From Ignavibacteria bacterium (lineage in GTDB: Bacteria > Bacteroidota > Ignavibacteria > Kapaibacteriales > Kapaibacteriaceae), in contig JACPPD010000003.1 in the NCBI GenBank assembly GCA_016191145.1, positions 248,001-312,000 on the forward strand: a stretch of DNA of 64,000 bases, given 5' to 3'. The translations under genes and the position numbers were made by a program. The notes under the pieces are model-generated. The model had not been told where the DNA came from and made no database searches. It saw only the letters and a program-made list of their open reading frames with translations. This document shows, one piece after another, positions 52,505-63,150 of this stretch. Position 1 is the first letter of the stretch. Each line of letters opens with the position of its first letter.

Positions 52505-53695
52505 TTAATCCTGATAATGGATTTTGATGCTATCTGAAGCATTCCGCGCAAGCTCTCTGAGCCTGACAACTGCATCACGATATGCGTCGGCTCCATGCAC
52601 TTGCTCGGATGCAAGGGCAACACCCATTCTGCGGTATTTGTGTGCCGATGGTTTACCGAAGATTCGAATCTCGACATTCGGACTACTGAGAGCCTCTTCG
52701 AATCCTGTGAAGTCTGGTTCAACAGCGCTTGCAGCATCGGCCAGAATAACTGCCGATGCTCCTGCTTTTAGTAAGGATATTTCCGGAATCGGATAGCCGA
52801 GAACTGCGCGAGCATGAAGTTCAAATTGATTGAGATTAGTGCATCCGCTGAGTGTAACCATGCCGGTGTCGTGCGGGCGCGGAGAGAGTTCGCTGAAATA
52901 CACATCATCTCGAGTCAGGAAGAACTCCACGCCCCAAATCCCTGCACCCGTCAGCGAGTCAGTAACTGCCCTGCCCATTCCCTGCGCTTTTTTGAGTAAT
53001 GAAGGGGGCATATCATGCGGCATCCACGACTCCTGATAATCACCGCGCTCCTGACGGTGGCCAACGGGAGGACAGAACAGAGTGGGACCGTTCATCTGAG
53101 TGACGGTGAGCAACGTAATCTCTGATTCGAACGGTATGAATTCCTCAACGATCATTTCTCGAACATCGCCGCGCGAGCCTTCCATTGCATATTCCCAGGC
53201 ATGCTGAACGTCGGCTGCTGTATGCACTATGCTTTGCCCCTTCCCGCTCGAAGACATTAGCGGCTTTACAACACATGGGATTCCAATTTGCTGGACGGCG
53301 TCTATAAAGTCCTGTCTGGTTTGAGCATACATGTAGCGAGCCGTCCTCAGTTTGAGGTCCGAAGCTGCGAGCTCTCGAATTGCCTTTCTGTTCATCGTCA
53401 TGTTTACTGCTCTTGCACTTGGAACCACATGAATTCCTCTGTGCTCATAATCAAACAATCGTTCAGTTCTTATCGCTTCGATTTCCGGTACAATGATGTC
53501 CGGTTCTATTTCCTGTACTACGGCATCGAGCGAAGGCCCATCGAGCATCGAAATCACACGCGAATCGTCGGCGACCTGCATCGCAGGCGCATTGCGGTAG
53601 GAGTCGACGGCAACTATATGGTGACCGTACCGCTTAACTGCAATTACGAATTCTTTGCCAAGTTCTCCACTACCAAGGAGTAAGATTTTCTTCAT
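52505..53695 (-). CDS. purT: Formate-dependent phosphoribosylglycinamide formyltransferase
   Basis: [83 protein letters not shown]. Confidence 0.95.
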   Translation of the reverse strand: MKKILLLGSGELGKEFVIAVKRYGHHIVAVDSYRNAPAMQVADDSRVISMLDGPSLDAVVQEIEPDIIVPEIEAIRTERLFDYEHRGIHVVPSARAVNMTMNRKAIRELAASDLKLRTARYMYAQTRQDFIDAVQQIGIPCVVKPLMSSSGKGQSIVHTAADVQHAWEYAMEGSRGDVREMIVEEFIPFESEITLLTVTQMNGPTLFCPPVGHRQERGDYQESWMPHDMPPSLLKKAQGMGRAVTDSLTGAGIWGVEFFLTRDDVYFSELSPRPHDTGMVTLSGCTNLNQFELHARAVLGYPIPEISLLKAGASAVILADAASAVEPDFTGFEEALSSPNVEIRIFGKPSAHKYRRMGVALASEQVHGADAYRDAVVRLRELARNASDSIKIHYQD

Positions 53696-53740
53696 TGATC
53701 AATATATTTAGTGAACGATAAATTGTTCAGTTCGGAATAA

Positions 53741-56245
53741 TCAAAGTGTGCCGGATGCATCTACGTCGACTGATACCCGCACTGCCGACGAAGCATACGA
53801 TTCGAAATATGCCGAAATAACAGCATTCAAAACAGAGCGGCACGCCGATCCAGAGGGATCGACTGCCTTGGGATTCTTAATCACGATAACTCGTCGGAAT
53901 CGGTTTCGTATTCTTTGGATAGGGGGCAGTTGAGGCGGGTAGCAAACGAGAGCGGGATGGTTAGTCGGTAAAAGTTTTGAAACTACTGTAGCAGCATGTT
54001 CTACGCGCTCCTGGTTTGAGCCGCTGAAATGTATTACAATGAATCGGGAATAGGGAGGATACAGCAGCTCTCTTCTCAATACGAGTTCATGTTCGCGCCA
54101 TTCCTTCTGCGAATTATTTATGACTGACTGAATGACGGGATGCTCCGGAGAGGAAGTCTGGATGATTACACGCCCCGGATGCGATGCAGCCCTGCCGGCA
54201 CGACCCGAAACCTGAATCAGCAATTGGGATGTTCGCTCATGTGCTCTGAAATCATTTTGGTACAGAGACTGATCGGCATTCACAACACCAACGAGCGTGA
54301 CTCTTGGAATATCCAGACCCTTGGAAACCATCTGTGTGCCAATGAGAACGTCGACCCTGCCTTCAATGAATCGGGTAAGAATGCTGCGATGTGCCCCTCG
54401 TCTGCGAGTGGTATCGGTGTCCATACGCTCAACAGCAACCTTAACTCCCGGAAGCGCCGTACCAAGCGCCTTGTTAACGTCTTCCTCAATGCGTTGAGTG
54501 CCAATTCCACTTTCAGTTAAATCAACACCACCGCACGTTATACAAACAGTTCGGGCTCGTTCGGTGTGTCCGCAGTAGTGGCACTTAAGCATGCCTGTTG
54601 CCTTGTGCCACGTTAACGATACATCGCAGTTTGGACACTCTGGAACTGTACCACAGTCCTGACACTGCATTTGAACTGCATAGCCCCGCCGGTTGAGAAA
54701 AAGAATTGTGCCTTCTTTTTTACCAATGCGATCGATTATGGCATCGAGCAGTTGCCCGGAGATAGTACCGAAAGCGTTTCCGGTCCGGCGTTCCTCCCGC
54801 ATATCTACCAGCTCAATCTGTGGAAGGGTTGCCCCATCAATGCGTTGCGATAGAGTGAGATTTATAAAGCTTTTTATTTCGACGTTATAAATACTCTCAA
54901 GCGAAGGTGTTGCCGATCCCAGGACAACCGGACACTGTTCCAATTGTGCACGCATGATTGCTGCGTCTCTTCCATTATATCTCGGCGACGGATCCTGCTG
55001 CTTGTATGAAAGTTCATGTTCTTCATCAACAATTATTACACCCACGTTCTCCAAAGGTGCAAATATTGAAGACCGTGCTCCGATAACAATTGCCAGTTCA
55101 CCTTGGCGAATGCGGCGCCACGTGTTCACTCGTTCGCTCACGGCCATGCCCGAGTGAAGCACTGCAATCTTGTCGCCAAAAACAGCTCTGAACCGATCCT
55201 GCAATTGAGGTGTGAGAGATATTTCTGGAACAAGCATTAAACATGTTCTGTTTTTATTGAGCACAGCATTCATTATGCGCTGATAGATTACCGTTTTTCC
55301 CGAGCCGGTGATTCCCTCAAGAACATATGGAGAGAACGTGCCTAGTCCTTCGGTGATGGAAGCAACTGCTTTGTGCTGTTCATCGGTAAGGTCAATATCC
55401 CGCTCATCAATTGTTTGCAATGGGAATTCAACAGCATTATCCTGCGGTTGTGGATGTACAGTGGTTTCCACTGCAAGCCCCTTATCAATCAGAGCATCTA
55501 TTACAGCAACACTCACACCCAACTCTTTATGCAAGTGCTGCACTTGAACGGGTCCTTCCTTGCGATGATAGGCAAGGTAGAGCTGGCCCAGCACAAGGCT
55601 TTGTTTTGGGGCGCGGGCATCGAGTGCATCGAGAGTTTGTCTAATCAAATCTTCGTTTGTTGCAAGAGCCTCGGCAACCGACACAGCGCGAACTAAACGA
55701 ACGGTGCGATCGCGTTCGATTTCTGTCTGAACAGTGATATAACCGAGACGCTGAAGCGCATCGATCTGATACGAGATAGTCGTACTATTTAGTTGTTTTT
55801 GCAAGTAGTCTATGGTAACGTCTTCGGGATGACTATCGAGCACTCGCAGCAGCTCAGCCCTCTTCGGCGCTTTCTTTGCCATCTCTTCGAGTTCAGTCGT
55901 ATCGACAGATTTCACCAGAGTTATGCGCACCACACTCGAAGGAGCCAGTCCTGTGGGTAAGGCTGCATCGATTACTTCGCCCCACGAGCACAGGTAGTAC
56001 TCACCGATCCTGCGAGTGAGTTCGAGAATGGTTTGCGGAAACGCAGGCACATCGTCGAGGACTTCCTGAATTTCTTTAGCGCCTTGGTATTTTTCAGCAT
56101 TAACACCCACAATCGTTCCCGTTACGATGCGACGTCCCAATGGCACCAACACCCGAGAACCAACCTTAATTTCTTGTGTTGAGAGATATGTTAGGGGGCT
56201 TGAACGCGGAATCGGAAGAGCGACACGGTAGTATGCAGTCTGCAT
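53741..56245 (-). CDS. priA: Primosomal protein N' (replication restart helicase)
   Basis: LEGITGSGKTVIYQRIM, VDEEHELSYKQQDPSPRYNGRDAA, zinc-binding CQDCGTVPECPNCDVSLTWHKATGMLKCHYCG; start placed at 56245. Confidence 0.94.
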   Translation of the reverse strand: MQTAYYRVALPIPRSSPLTYLSTQEIKVGSRVLVPLGRRIVTGTIVGVNAEKYQGAKEIQEVLDDVPAFPQTILELTRRIGEYYLCSWGEVIDAALPTGLAPSSVVRITLVKSVDTTELEEMAKKAPKRAELLRVLDSHPEDVTIDYLQKQLNSTTISYQIDALQRLGYITVQTEIERDRTVRLVRAVSVAEALATNEDLIRQTLDALDARAPKQSLVLGQLYLAYHRKEGPVQVQHLHKELGVSVAVIDALIDKGLAVETTVHPQPQDNAVEFPLQTIDERDIDLTDEQHKAVASITEGLGTFSPYVLEGITGSGKTVIYQRIMNAVLNKNRTCLMLVPEISLTPQLQDRFRAVFGDKIAVLHSGMAVSERVNTWRRIRQGELAIVIGARSSIFAPLENVGVIIVDEEHELSYKQQDPSPRYNGRDAAIMRAQLEQCPVVLGSATPSLESIYNVEIKSFINLTLSQRIDGATLPQIELVDMREERRTGNAFGTISGQLLDAIIDRIGKKEGTILFLNRRGYAVQMQCQDCGTVPECPNCDVSLTWHKATGMLKCHYCGHTERARTVCITCGGVDLTESGIGTQRIEEDVNKALGTALPGVKVAVERMDTDTTRRRGAHRSILTRFIEGRVDVLIGTQMVSKGLDIPRVTLVGVVNADQSLYQNDFRAHERTSQLLIQVSGRAGRAASHPGRVIIQTSSPEHPVIQSVINNSQKEWREHELVLRRELLYPPYSRFIVIHFSGSNQERVEHAATVVSKLLPTNHPALVCYPPQLPPIQRIRNRFRRVIVIKNPKAVDPSGSACRSVLNAVISAYFESYASSAVRVSVDVDASGTL

Positions 56246-56322
56246 TATCGAACAAATGTATGAGGCTCGGTAACGTTCACACGATTCGCAATAATTTTCA
56301 AGAAGAATCGACCTGCCAAACC

Positions 56323-57495
56323 ATGCTGACCAGAACGATAAAAAATGTTGTTTCAGCCATTGCGATGGCTTTGTTGTCGCACCCACTTGCATTACCGGAA
56401 TTACGCGCGATGCCAGGTACATCTGTCTCTGACGACATCTCGCAGGGACGGCAGAACGCAATAACGCGGGCTGTTGCTAAATGCTCTTCCGCCGTTGTTG
56501 GTATCAACGTTACTGAGATTAGAGAGCAAGTGTATCGAGACCCATTTGCTGATGATCCATTTTTTCAGCAATTCCTGCGCCGGCGGGAATACGTTCAACG
56601 GTACAAGGTTCACGGTGTAGGATCCGGTTTCATTATTTCGAAGGATGGTTTTGTCCTTACCAACGATCACGTTGCCGGCAAGGCTTCGAAAGTTGTAATC
56701 ACCATGACGGACGGAAAGAAATTCGACGCGAAGGTTGTTGGTAGTGATGCCGTTTCTGATGTTGCACTGTTGAAAATTGATGGGGCAAACCTTCCCTACC
56801 TGGAGCTGGCTAATAGCGAAGACGTTATTGTGGGCGAATGGACTATTGCATTCGGAAACCCCTTTGGATTATTCGACTACAATGCAAAACCAACGGTAAC
56901 AGTTGGAGTTGTAAGCAATACTGGCGTTAACTTTACCCAACCTGACTACAGCGGCGAAGAGCGTGTATATAAAGGCATGATTCAGACAGATGCAGCCATT
57001 TCATCGGGCAACAGTGGAGGTCCGCTGGTGAATGCCGTTGGCGAAGTAATCGGTATTAACACCGTCATTTATTCAACAGCACAGAGTGCAAGCGGAGCAG
57101 GATCCATTGGAATTGGTTTTGCAATTCCAATTAATCGCGTCAATAGCATTGTAAAGCGGCTGAAAGAAGATGGTAAAATCGATCGGAATTTTTGGACGGG
57201 AATGCGCCTGCAGGAAATCACCCAGGAAATAGCTGAGTACTATGATCTCAAACAAGCGGAAGGTATACTGGTGACGCGCATTGCAGGCAATAGCCCGGCA
57301 GACAAAGCAGGACTAGAGCCGGGTGATATCATCATTGCAATCAATGGTGAACAGGTTGTCAATAACAACGACCTTAATCTTGCAATCCTCGATGGCGTTG
57401 TTGGACAAAAAATTACCATGACCATACTGAGAAATAAGGAAACGATGAAGCTGACGATGACGCTTGAGAAAGCTCCGGGGGGAATGCGTGACTAA
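56323..57495 (+). CDS. degP: S1C serine protease, DegP/HtrA family (trypsin + PDZ)
   Basis: [80 protein letters not shown]; start at 56323 preferred. Confidence 0.92.
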   Translation: MLTRTIKNVVSAIAMALLSHPLALPELRAMPGTSVSDDISQGRQNAITRAVAKCSSAVVGINVTEIREQVYRDPFADDPFFQQFLRRREYVQRYKVHGVGSGFIISKDGFVLTNDHVAGKASKVVITMTDGKKFDAKVVGSDAVSDVALLKIDGANLPYLELANSEDVIVGEWTIAFGNPFGLFDYNAKPTVTVGVVSNTGVNFTQPDYSGEERVYKGMIQTDAAISSGNSGGPLVNAVGEVIGINTVIYSTAQSASGAGSIGIGFAIPINRVNSIVKRLKEDGKIDRNFWTGMRLQEITQEIAEYYDLKQAEGILVTRIAGNSPADKAGLEPGDIIIAINGEQVVNNNDLNLAILDGVVGQKITMTILRNKETMKLTMTLEKAPGGMRD

Positions 57496-58237
57496 CGCAA
57501 ATATCGGATCGGTTCTCCGTGCAGATAAGCTGAAAAAGATTTACGGGAAACGTACCGTCGTTCACGATAGTTCCCTACAGGTTCGGCAGGGCGAAGTGGT
57601 AGGTTTATTGGGACCCAACGGAGCAGGAAAGACCACAACGTTCTACATGATTGTCGGCTTGGTTGCGCCGGAATCGGGAAGGGTCTTTCTCAACGAAACA
57701 GAAATCACTTCGAAACCAATGTATCGAAGGGCTCGCGCCGGACTTGCCTACCTCCCTCAGGAACCCAGCATCTTCAGAGGCATGAGCGTTGAAAACAATA
57801 TCCTTGCCGTTCTCCAACTCAAAAAAATGTCTGGTGCGGACCGACGAAGCCGCCTTGAAGGATTGCTGGAGGAATTCGGTATCGCTCATGTTAGAAAAAG
57901 CAAGGGCTATATGCTGTCGGGCGGTGAGCGACGTCGCTGCGAAATTGCCAGGGCATTGGCATCGGATCCCAAATTTATCTTACTCGACGAACCGTTTGCC
58001 GGGATCGACCCATTGGCAGTTGAAGAAATCATGAAGATTGTTCGGCATTTAAAAGACAAGGGCATTGGAGTATTAATCACAGATCACAACGTCCACGAAA
58101 CGCTTTCCATCACCGACAGGGCATACATCCTGATTGATGGAAGTATCTACGTCAGCGGCACTGCCGAAGAAGTGTCTAATAATCCTGGTGTTAGAAAGAA
58201 CTACCTTGGCGAGAATTTCACCCTTGCCAGGTATTAA
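57488..58237 (+). CDS. lptB: LPS export ABC transporter ATP-binding protein LptB
   Basis: [84 protein letters not shown] start at 57488. Confidence 0.95.
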   Translation: MTNANIGSVLRADKLKKIYGKRTVVHDSSLQVRQGEVVGLLGPNGAGKTTTFYMIVGLVAPESGRVFLNETEITSKPMYRRARAGLAYLPQEPSIFRGMSVENNILAVLQLKKMSGADRRSRLEGLLEEFGIAHVRKSKGYMLSGGERRRCEIARALASDPKFILLDEPFAGIDPLAVEEIMKIVRHLKDKGIGVLITDHNVHETLSITDRAYILIDGSIYVSGTAEEVSNNPGVRKNYLGENFTLARY

Positions 58238-58251
58238 GCAAGCAACAAGAA

Positions 58252-58355
58252 CATGCCGGGAGGCATATGCTGCCGGGTAACATGCCGGGAGGCATATGCT
58301 GCCGGGTAACATGCCGGGAGGAATATGCTGCCGGGTAACATGCCGGGAGGAATAT
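58252..58355 (+). repeat. 29-bp tandem repeat, 3.6 copies, with hairpin potential in each unit
   Basis: CATGCCGGGAGGCATATGCTGCCGGGTAA at 58252 and 58281, one-base variant at 58310, partial at 58339; no spacers. Confidence 0.95.
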
Positions 58356-58478
58356 ATCAGGGAACCTCATTCATGTTTTATTCGGCGACGTAAGAGGTTG
58401 ATAGGTAGTGACCTTAACTTTTGCAAATGATATTTTTTCTATCTAACTTGGATGTTACGTACTTCTGTTACGTAAAGG

Positions 58479-58528
58479 TGGGCTTGGGGCAACATGAGAG
58501 TTTGTGCCAAGCCCATTGCTTTTATTTT
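58479..58528 (+). terminator. Rho-independent-like terminator between lptB and the convergent TonB receptor gene
   Basis: TGGGCTTGG (58479-58487) pairs with CCAAGCCCA (58507-58515), followed by TTGCTTTTATTTT. Confidence 0.65.
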
Positions 58529-60717
58529 ACTTCAAATTGTATCACCACACTCCGTGCCGGACTTAGGTTGGCGACAGCTTCGGTATAGTAGTAATCAAAA
58601 ACATTGCGTCCAACCAGACCTATGCGTATCGTCTGGCTGTACCAGTTCCTGATTGTCCAAAACAACCTGAGATCAACAACGTGCGCTGCAACACGAGCAC
58701 CTGCATCGGGGATAAAGAGCACAAGCCTGTTGTCGATGTTTTGAACTCGACTCTGAAAACGATATTCTGCCTGAAATTCAAGCGATTCGAATGGAGTCCA
58801 CGAACCTAGTGTGTACCACAGAATATTGTTGCGATACTTAAGCGTTTCGTTCAAAATCAAATCCTTTGGCAGCATGGCAGTGATGCCAGAGGCAATTGCA
58901 ATATCTTTTGAGACCATTGCCCGCGCGGTTAGCTCCATTCCAAAAATTCGTGCTCGAGTAACATTCGTAAACTGAATAGGAACGTTGGGATCGTCAAAGG
59001 CAAACGTGGGTTCGATAAGATCGTAAAGTTCGTTATCAAAAACTGCAGCATCCAGTTCAATTGGTATTAACCATTCGGTTGTTGAATAGCGCATGCCAAG
59101 CTCTGCCGACCATGAGGTTTCCGGCTTGATGTTCGGATTGGGCTTAACATCGAACGGACCATACTTGATGTTAGCATATCGCTCAGCGATTGTTGCGGCT
59201 CGAAAGCCCCTTCCCACCGATGCCCTAATGTGTAACGCGTCGAGTAACTTCCACGACATACCGAGCTTCGGTGAAAATTCCAGTTGAGCAGGCAATGAAT
59301 ATGTTTCTTCACGATCGGCACGCAGACCAGCAGTGATTATCATTGAATTGTCGAACGTGTATTCACCCTGTGTAAATGCACTGAACAACGTCTGTAGTTG
59401 ATTCCCATACACATCGGCACGCACGGCGTTGATTTTTCCAGAGATGCCACTTGTTGCAGTAAACACTTCGGAAAATGAATGCGTAATGTGACCATCGACA
59501 TTCCATGCATACGCAATAGACTGATTTGAATCGAGAGCCGCGTTATCAACGCGATTTTCAAAACGCGTTCTATACATACCTGGCCTGATGGTCAGCGATG
59601 TCTTTGAATCTATTAATTGCATCCACTCTCCAAATACTGCGATTTTCTGAGTCCACAGACGCTCGTTCAAGTCCTGCGCTGGCGGCGGACGTGTTGCATT
59701 GCGCAGATCCTTCCAATAGATAAAATTTTCAACATTTGATTCCGAAAACAGCGTGGCAACAGTAAGCTTAGCTTTATCCACGGGCTTCCATTGCACCTTG
59801 CCCCAGCCGAAACCGCGAAGTGAACGATCGAACTGACGGTAGCTTTCATCCGATCGGATGCCTCCGCTCAGGTTGATGCTAAATTTATCTATGGTTTGCG
59901 TCGCCCGCAGGTCCGCTCCCCACTGCGTTGGAACGGTAGTGCGGTATTTCCACTCGCCGTAACGAGGTTCAGTGTATGCTCCGCCATAAACTCTGGCGTT
60001 GATGTGCATACCCTCCTTAGGCGATTCTGTAAACATGCTTACTACTCCTCCCAAAGCACCAGTGCCATACAGAGCCGATCCGGCGCCCTTGATAACTTCG
60101 ATTCGTTCTACATCTGCAACGGGCATCACTTCAAACTTGACGTCGCCATTATCGCCAGAAAGCACGGGGAAGCCGTCCAGCAGCACCATTGTTCTGGAAC
60201 CGACGCCGAACGCAAAGCCGCTTGTACCCCGAACACTGATTTGATCGCGCACTACATTGACTCCGCTTACATACCTCAGAGCTTCGTCGAGTCTTGTAAC
60301 GTTCCTCTGCGTAAGCTCACGTTGATTTACGGTCGACACAGATATCGGAACGTCCTGCACATTTTGGACTGTCTTATTTGCCGATACAATTATTTCACCT
60401 GTTTTGATACTTGTTTGTAACATGGTAAGAACAACTTCAATAGAGCCATCATCCTTGATGAATGCCGTTACCGAAGTTGGCTCGTACCCGATCAAAGTCG
60501 CCTTAATAGATATTTTTCCTATGGGCACATACCGGAGAACAAAGCGTCCCGATGAGTTGGTGATTGCTCCGAGCTGCGTGCCTTCGATACCAATAGACAC
60601 CCCTGCGAGTGGCGATCCGTCCTCTCTGTCTGTTACAAAACCGTTTATCGTTCCCACCTGTGCAAGTGCATTGGTGCATGTAATGATGAGAACGCAAAAT
60701 GTCGGAATGAAATTCAT
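58522..60717 (-). CDS. TonB-dependent receptor with N-terminal carboxypeptidase-regulatory-like domain
   Basis: GFVTDREDGSPLAGVSIGIEGTQLGAITNSSGRFVLRYVPIG; plug VPISVSTVNQRELTQRNVTRLDEALRYVSGVNVVRDQISVRGTSGFAFGVGSRTMVLLDGFPV. Confidence 0.93.
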   Translation of the reverse strand: MNFIPTFCVLIITCTNALAQVGTINGFVTDREDGSPLAGVSIGIEGTQLGAITNSSGRFVLRYVPIGKISIKATLIGYEPTSVTAFIKDDGSIEVVLTMLQTSIKTGEIIVSANKTVQNVQDVPISVSTVNQRELTQRNVTRLDEALRYVSGVNVVRDQISVRGTSGFAFGVGSRTMVLLDGFPVLSGDNGDVKFEVMPVADVERIEVIKGAGSALYGTGALGGVVSMFTESPKEGMHINARVYGGAYTEPRYGEWKYRTTVPTQWGADLRATQTIDKFSINLSGGIRSDESYRQFDRSLRGFGWGKVQWKPVDKAKLTVATLFSESNVENFIYWKDLRNATRPPPAQDLNERLWTQKIAVFGEWMQLIDSKTSLTIRPGMYRTRFENRVDNAALDSNQSIAYAWNVDGHITHSFSEVFTATSGISGKINAVRADVYGNQLQTLFSAFTQGEYTFDNSMIITAGLRADREETYSLPAQLEFSPKLGMSWKLLDALHIRASVGRGFRAATIAERYANIKYGPFDVKPNPNIKPETSWSAELGMRYSTTEWLIPIELDAAVFDNELYDLIEPTFAFDDPNVPIQFTNVTRARIFGMELTARAMVSKDIAIASGITAMLPKDLILNETLKYRNNILWYTLGSWTPFESLEFQAEYRFQSRVQNIDNRLVLFIPDAGARVAAHVVDLRLFWTIRNWYSQTIRIGLVGRNVFDYYYTEAVANLSPARSVVIQFEVK

Positions 60718-61220
60718 GGTAGCGGCTGAGGGGGAAGGTTATCGAAGTCTACGAGAAAGTCTATGTTGACCACTGAGCCTACATTAACAACAACTTGTCC
60801 CGGCGATGAAGGATCGCCTTTCTCAGAATACACTGCAAGCATTTTCCAATCTGCAAGAAAATTGGGTCCATCACGCATTGCCACAACAACATAGTTGAAT
60901 GTTCTGGGTGGCATAGGAATTCGAAATCGATATTCTGTGGATTCAACACTGTCGGGTAGAGTCTCGCTAATAACTACCTGACTGTTTTGAAATGATTTCA
61001 AAATATCATCGGTGTTAAGGGGCTGGTTTTCGAACGCAATCACAAGAACCTGATAAACTGTGGTATCTGGCCATGCGTCAACCCCTCCTTTGTATGTTAT
61101 CGTACCCTCGAGGTATGAATCGGGCGGCAGGTCGCCCGGATCTAATCCATTGCAGGCTGCAGCGAATGCTATGACCACGAATGAACATGTTATCATTGTG
61201 ACGATCGGAACGTACTTCAT
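60714..61220 (-). CDS. Hypothetical lipoprotein upstream of, and coupled to, the TonB receptor
   Basis: Lipobox-like FVVIAFAAACNG; 4-nt overlap with the receptor start; same strand. Confidence 0.7.
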   Translation of the reverse strand: MKYVPIVTMITCSFVVIAFAAACNGLDPGDLPPDSYLEGTITYKGGVDAWPDTTVYQVLVIAFENQPLNTDDILKSFQNSQVVISETLPDSVESTEYRFRIPMPPRTFNYVVVAMRDGPNFLADWKMLAVYSEKGDPSSPGQVVVNVGSVVNIDFLVDFDNLPPQPLP

Positions 61221-61257
61221 CAGCGTTCAGACAACCATTGAATAGAAGTTGGAAACT

Positions 61258-62751
61258 ATGCTAAGGATTCTATCTCCGCAAGACGTCAAAGATATCGACA
61301 CTGCATGTGTTGACTCGGCAGGCATTCCCATTGCCACGCTTATGGAGAATGCTGCTACGAGCATATCTGAGATTGTTCTTGTGCGATATCCCGAACAGAG
61401 GCGAATACTGGTGCTATGCGGCAACGGTAATAACGGGGGTGATGGCTTTGCTGTTGCCAGAATGCTGAGCGAACTGCATACAGTAACGGTTGCTGCCGAC
61501 GTGGATGAGGAAAAAATGTCGGATGCAACACGTGCGAATTTTCTGCGGATAAAAAATTCGTTACCTATGCTATCACTACGGGAAGCACAGTCTGTTGTTA
61601 ACAATGTTGATGTTGTTATTGACGCAGTGTTTGGCGTTGGCTTCAGAGGTAGTTTAAAAAGTACCGAAGTTGATTGGTTCTCCGAAATTCGAGCCCCTTT
61701 CAAAATTGCTATTGATGTTCCGTCGGGGCTGGATGCGCTTACTGGGAGCGCCGACGAATTTACGTTTTGTGCAGACCTGACAATATCCATGGAAGGGTTG
61801 AAGCTAGGCATGGTGTGCGATAGGGGACGCCGAGTGAGTGGCGAAGTCTGCATTGCTACAATCGGTGCACCACTTGATATTCTTGAAATGCATACCACTG
61901 CATTTGCCCTGGAGCAATCTGATGTCAGACAAATACTTCCTGAGCGGCAGAGGCAGACATCGAAATTCGACTACGGCCATGTACTGGTAATTGCCGGATC
62001 GGCTTCCATGCGAGGAGCCGCAGCGCTAACATCGCACGCTGCCTTGCGAGCGGGCGCGGGCTTGGTGGAATTGGTGACGCCATCGATTCATCCACTGATT
62101 CCAAGGGAAGTCATTGCAACAGAGGCTCCGGCGACAAGCGAGGGCACGTTTTCTTTGCAGGCACTGGACATCCTTCGGGCAAAAATTCAGCGGGCAACTG
62201 CAATCGCCGTCGGACCAGGAATTGGAGACAATCGTGAGTCACTTGAACTATTGGTCGACGTATTGAACGGTGTTAATGAACGAGTTCCGATTGTAATTGA
62301 TGCTGACGGCTTGAGAATAGTAAATAAAATTACGACGACGCTGAAGCATTGTGTGCTTACTCCTCATCATCGTGAATTTGAATATGTTGTTGAGAGAAAG
62401 GGCAGACTGTCCGGCTCTACATGTTTGGAACGCATCACAGCAAGCAGGGACCTTGCACAACAACGAAAGTGTATAGTACATCTCAAGAGTCATCCATCAA
62501 TTACAACCGATGGCGCCAAAACATACCTAACATTAGGAGGCAATCCAGGAATGGCCACTGCGGGCAGTGGCGATGTGCTTACTGGAATCATAGCGGGATT
62601 GTGTGCACAGCACGTTCCGCTACTACAGGCAGCCGCTTTGGGGGCGTATATACATGCGGCGGCGGGAGACGCCGCAATCAGGAACAGAGCGCCCGAGAGC
62701 ATTATTGCGGGCGACATAGTCGAGTCTATTGGCGATGTTATTCCATCCTAA
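61258..62751 (+). CDS. nnr: Bifunctional NAD(P)H-hydrate epimerase / ADP-dependent NAD(P)H-hydrate dehydratase
   Basis: ILVLCGNGNNGGDGFAVARML, DAVFGVGFRG, VLVIAGSASMRGAAALTSHAALRAGAGLVEL, GNPGMATAGSGDVLTGIIAGL. Confidence 0.95.
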   Translation: MLRILSPQDVKDIDTACVDSAGIPIATLMENAATSISEIVLVRYPEQRRILVLCGNGNNGGDGFAVARMLSELHTVTVAADVDEEKMSDATRANFLRIKNSLPMLSLREAQSVVNNVDVVIDAVFGVGFRGSLKSTEVDWFSEIRAPFKIAIDVPSGLDALTGSADEFTFCADLTISMEGLKLGMVCDRGRRVSGEVCIATIGAPLDILEMHTTAFALEQSDVRQILPERQRQTSKFDYGHVLVIAGSASMRGAAALTSHAALRAGAGLVELVTPSIHPLIPREVIATEAPATSEGTFSLQALDILRAKIQRATAIAVGPGIGDNRESLELLVDVLNGVNERVPIVIDADGLRIVNKITTTLKHCVLTPHHREFEYVVERKGRLSGSTCLERITASRDLAQQRKCIVHLKSHPSITTDGAKTYLTLGGNPGMATAGSGDVLTGIIAGLCAQHVPLLQAAALGAYIHAAAGDAAIRNRAPESIIAGDIVESIGDVIPS

Positions 62752-62763
62752 CAAGTTTTTATT

Positions 62764-63150
62764 GTGACACTGAGAATTATACTGACGGCACAGTTTATTG
62801 CCTTATCTGCACTCATCTATTGGCTTTCAGATATTCCTAACCTGGTGCCTCCGTATCTGGGATTTGACTTAAGCGATAAGGTTATCCATGCCCTTGCATT
62901 TTTCACATACGGCATTAGTTCACAATTAGCTGTGCTAGGCTGGATGCCCAATGCTGTTACGGGATTGAGAGTGACAGTATCAACATCAATTGCAGTGATG
63001 TATGCCGCCACTGATGAAGCCCATCAGTTAATGGTACCTGGAAGAACTGGAGCCTTAGATGATTTTGTAGCCGACTGCATTGGCATTGCATTAAGTCTGC
63101 TATTGCGTTCAATTCTCGGGAAAATCATACTCCGGTTCCATCGGGGCTGA
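62764..63150 (+). CDS. VanZ family protein
   Basis: LSDKVIHALAFFTYGI...YAATDEAHQLMVPGRTGALDDFVADCIGIALS. Confidence 0.85.
   Translation: MTLRIILTAQFIALSALIYWLSDIPNLVPPYLGFDLSDKVIHALAFFTYGISSQLAVLGWMPNAVTGLRVTVSTSIAVMYAATDEAHQLMVPGRTGALDDFVADCIGIALSLLLRSILGKIILRFHRG

Noticed and set aside
53741-56508. Extended overlapping starts of priA and the DegP-like ORF (56176-56461)
   Set aside because: Internal starts (56245 and 56323) give normal N-termini and a conventional divergent spacer; the extensions are chance open frames.
58252-58355. 29-bp repeats resembling a CRISPR array
   Set aside because: Units are directly adjacent with no spacers, and there are no cas genes in the window.
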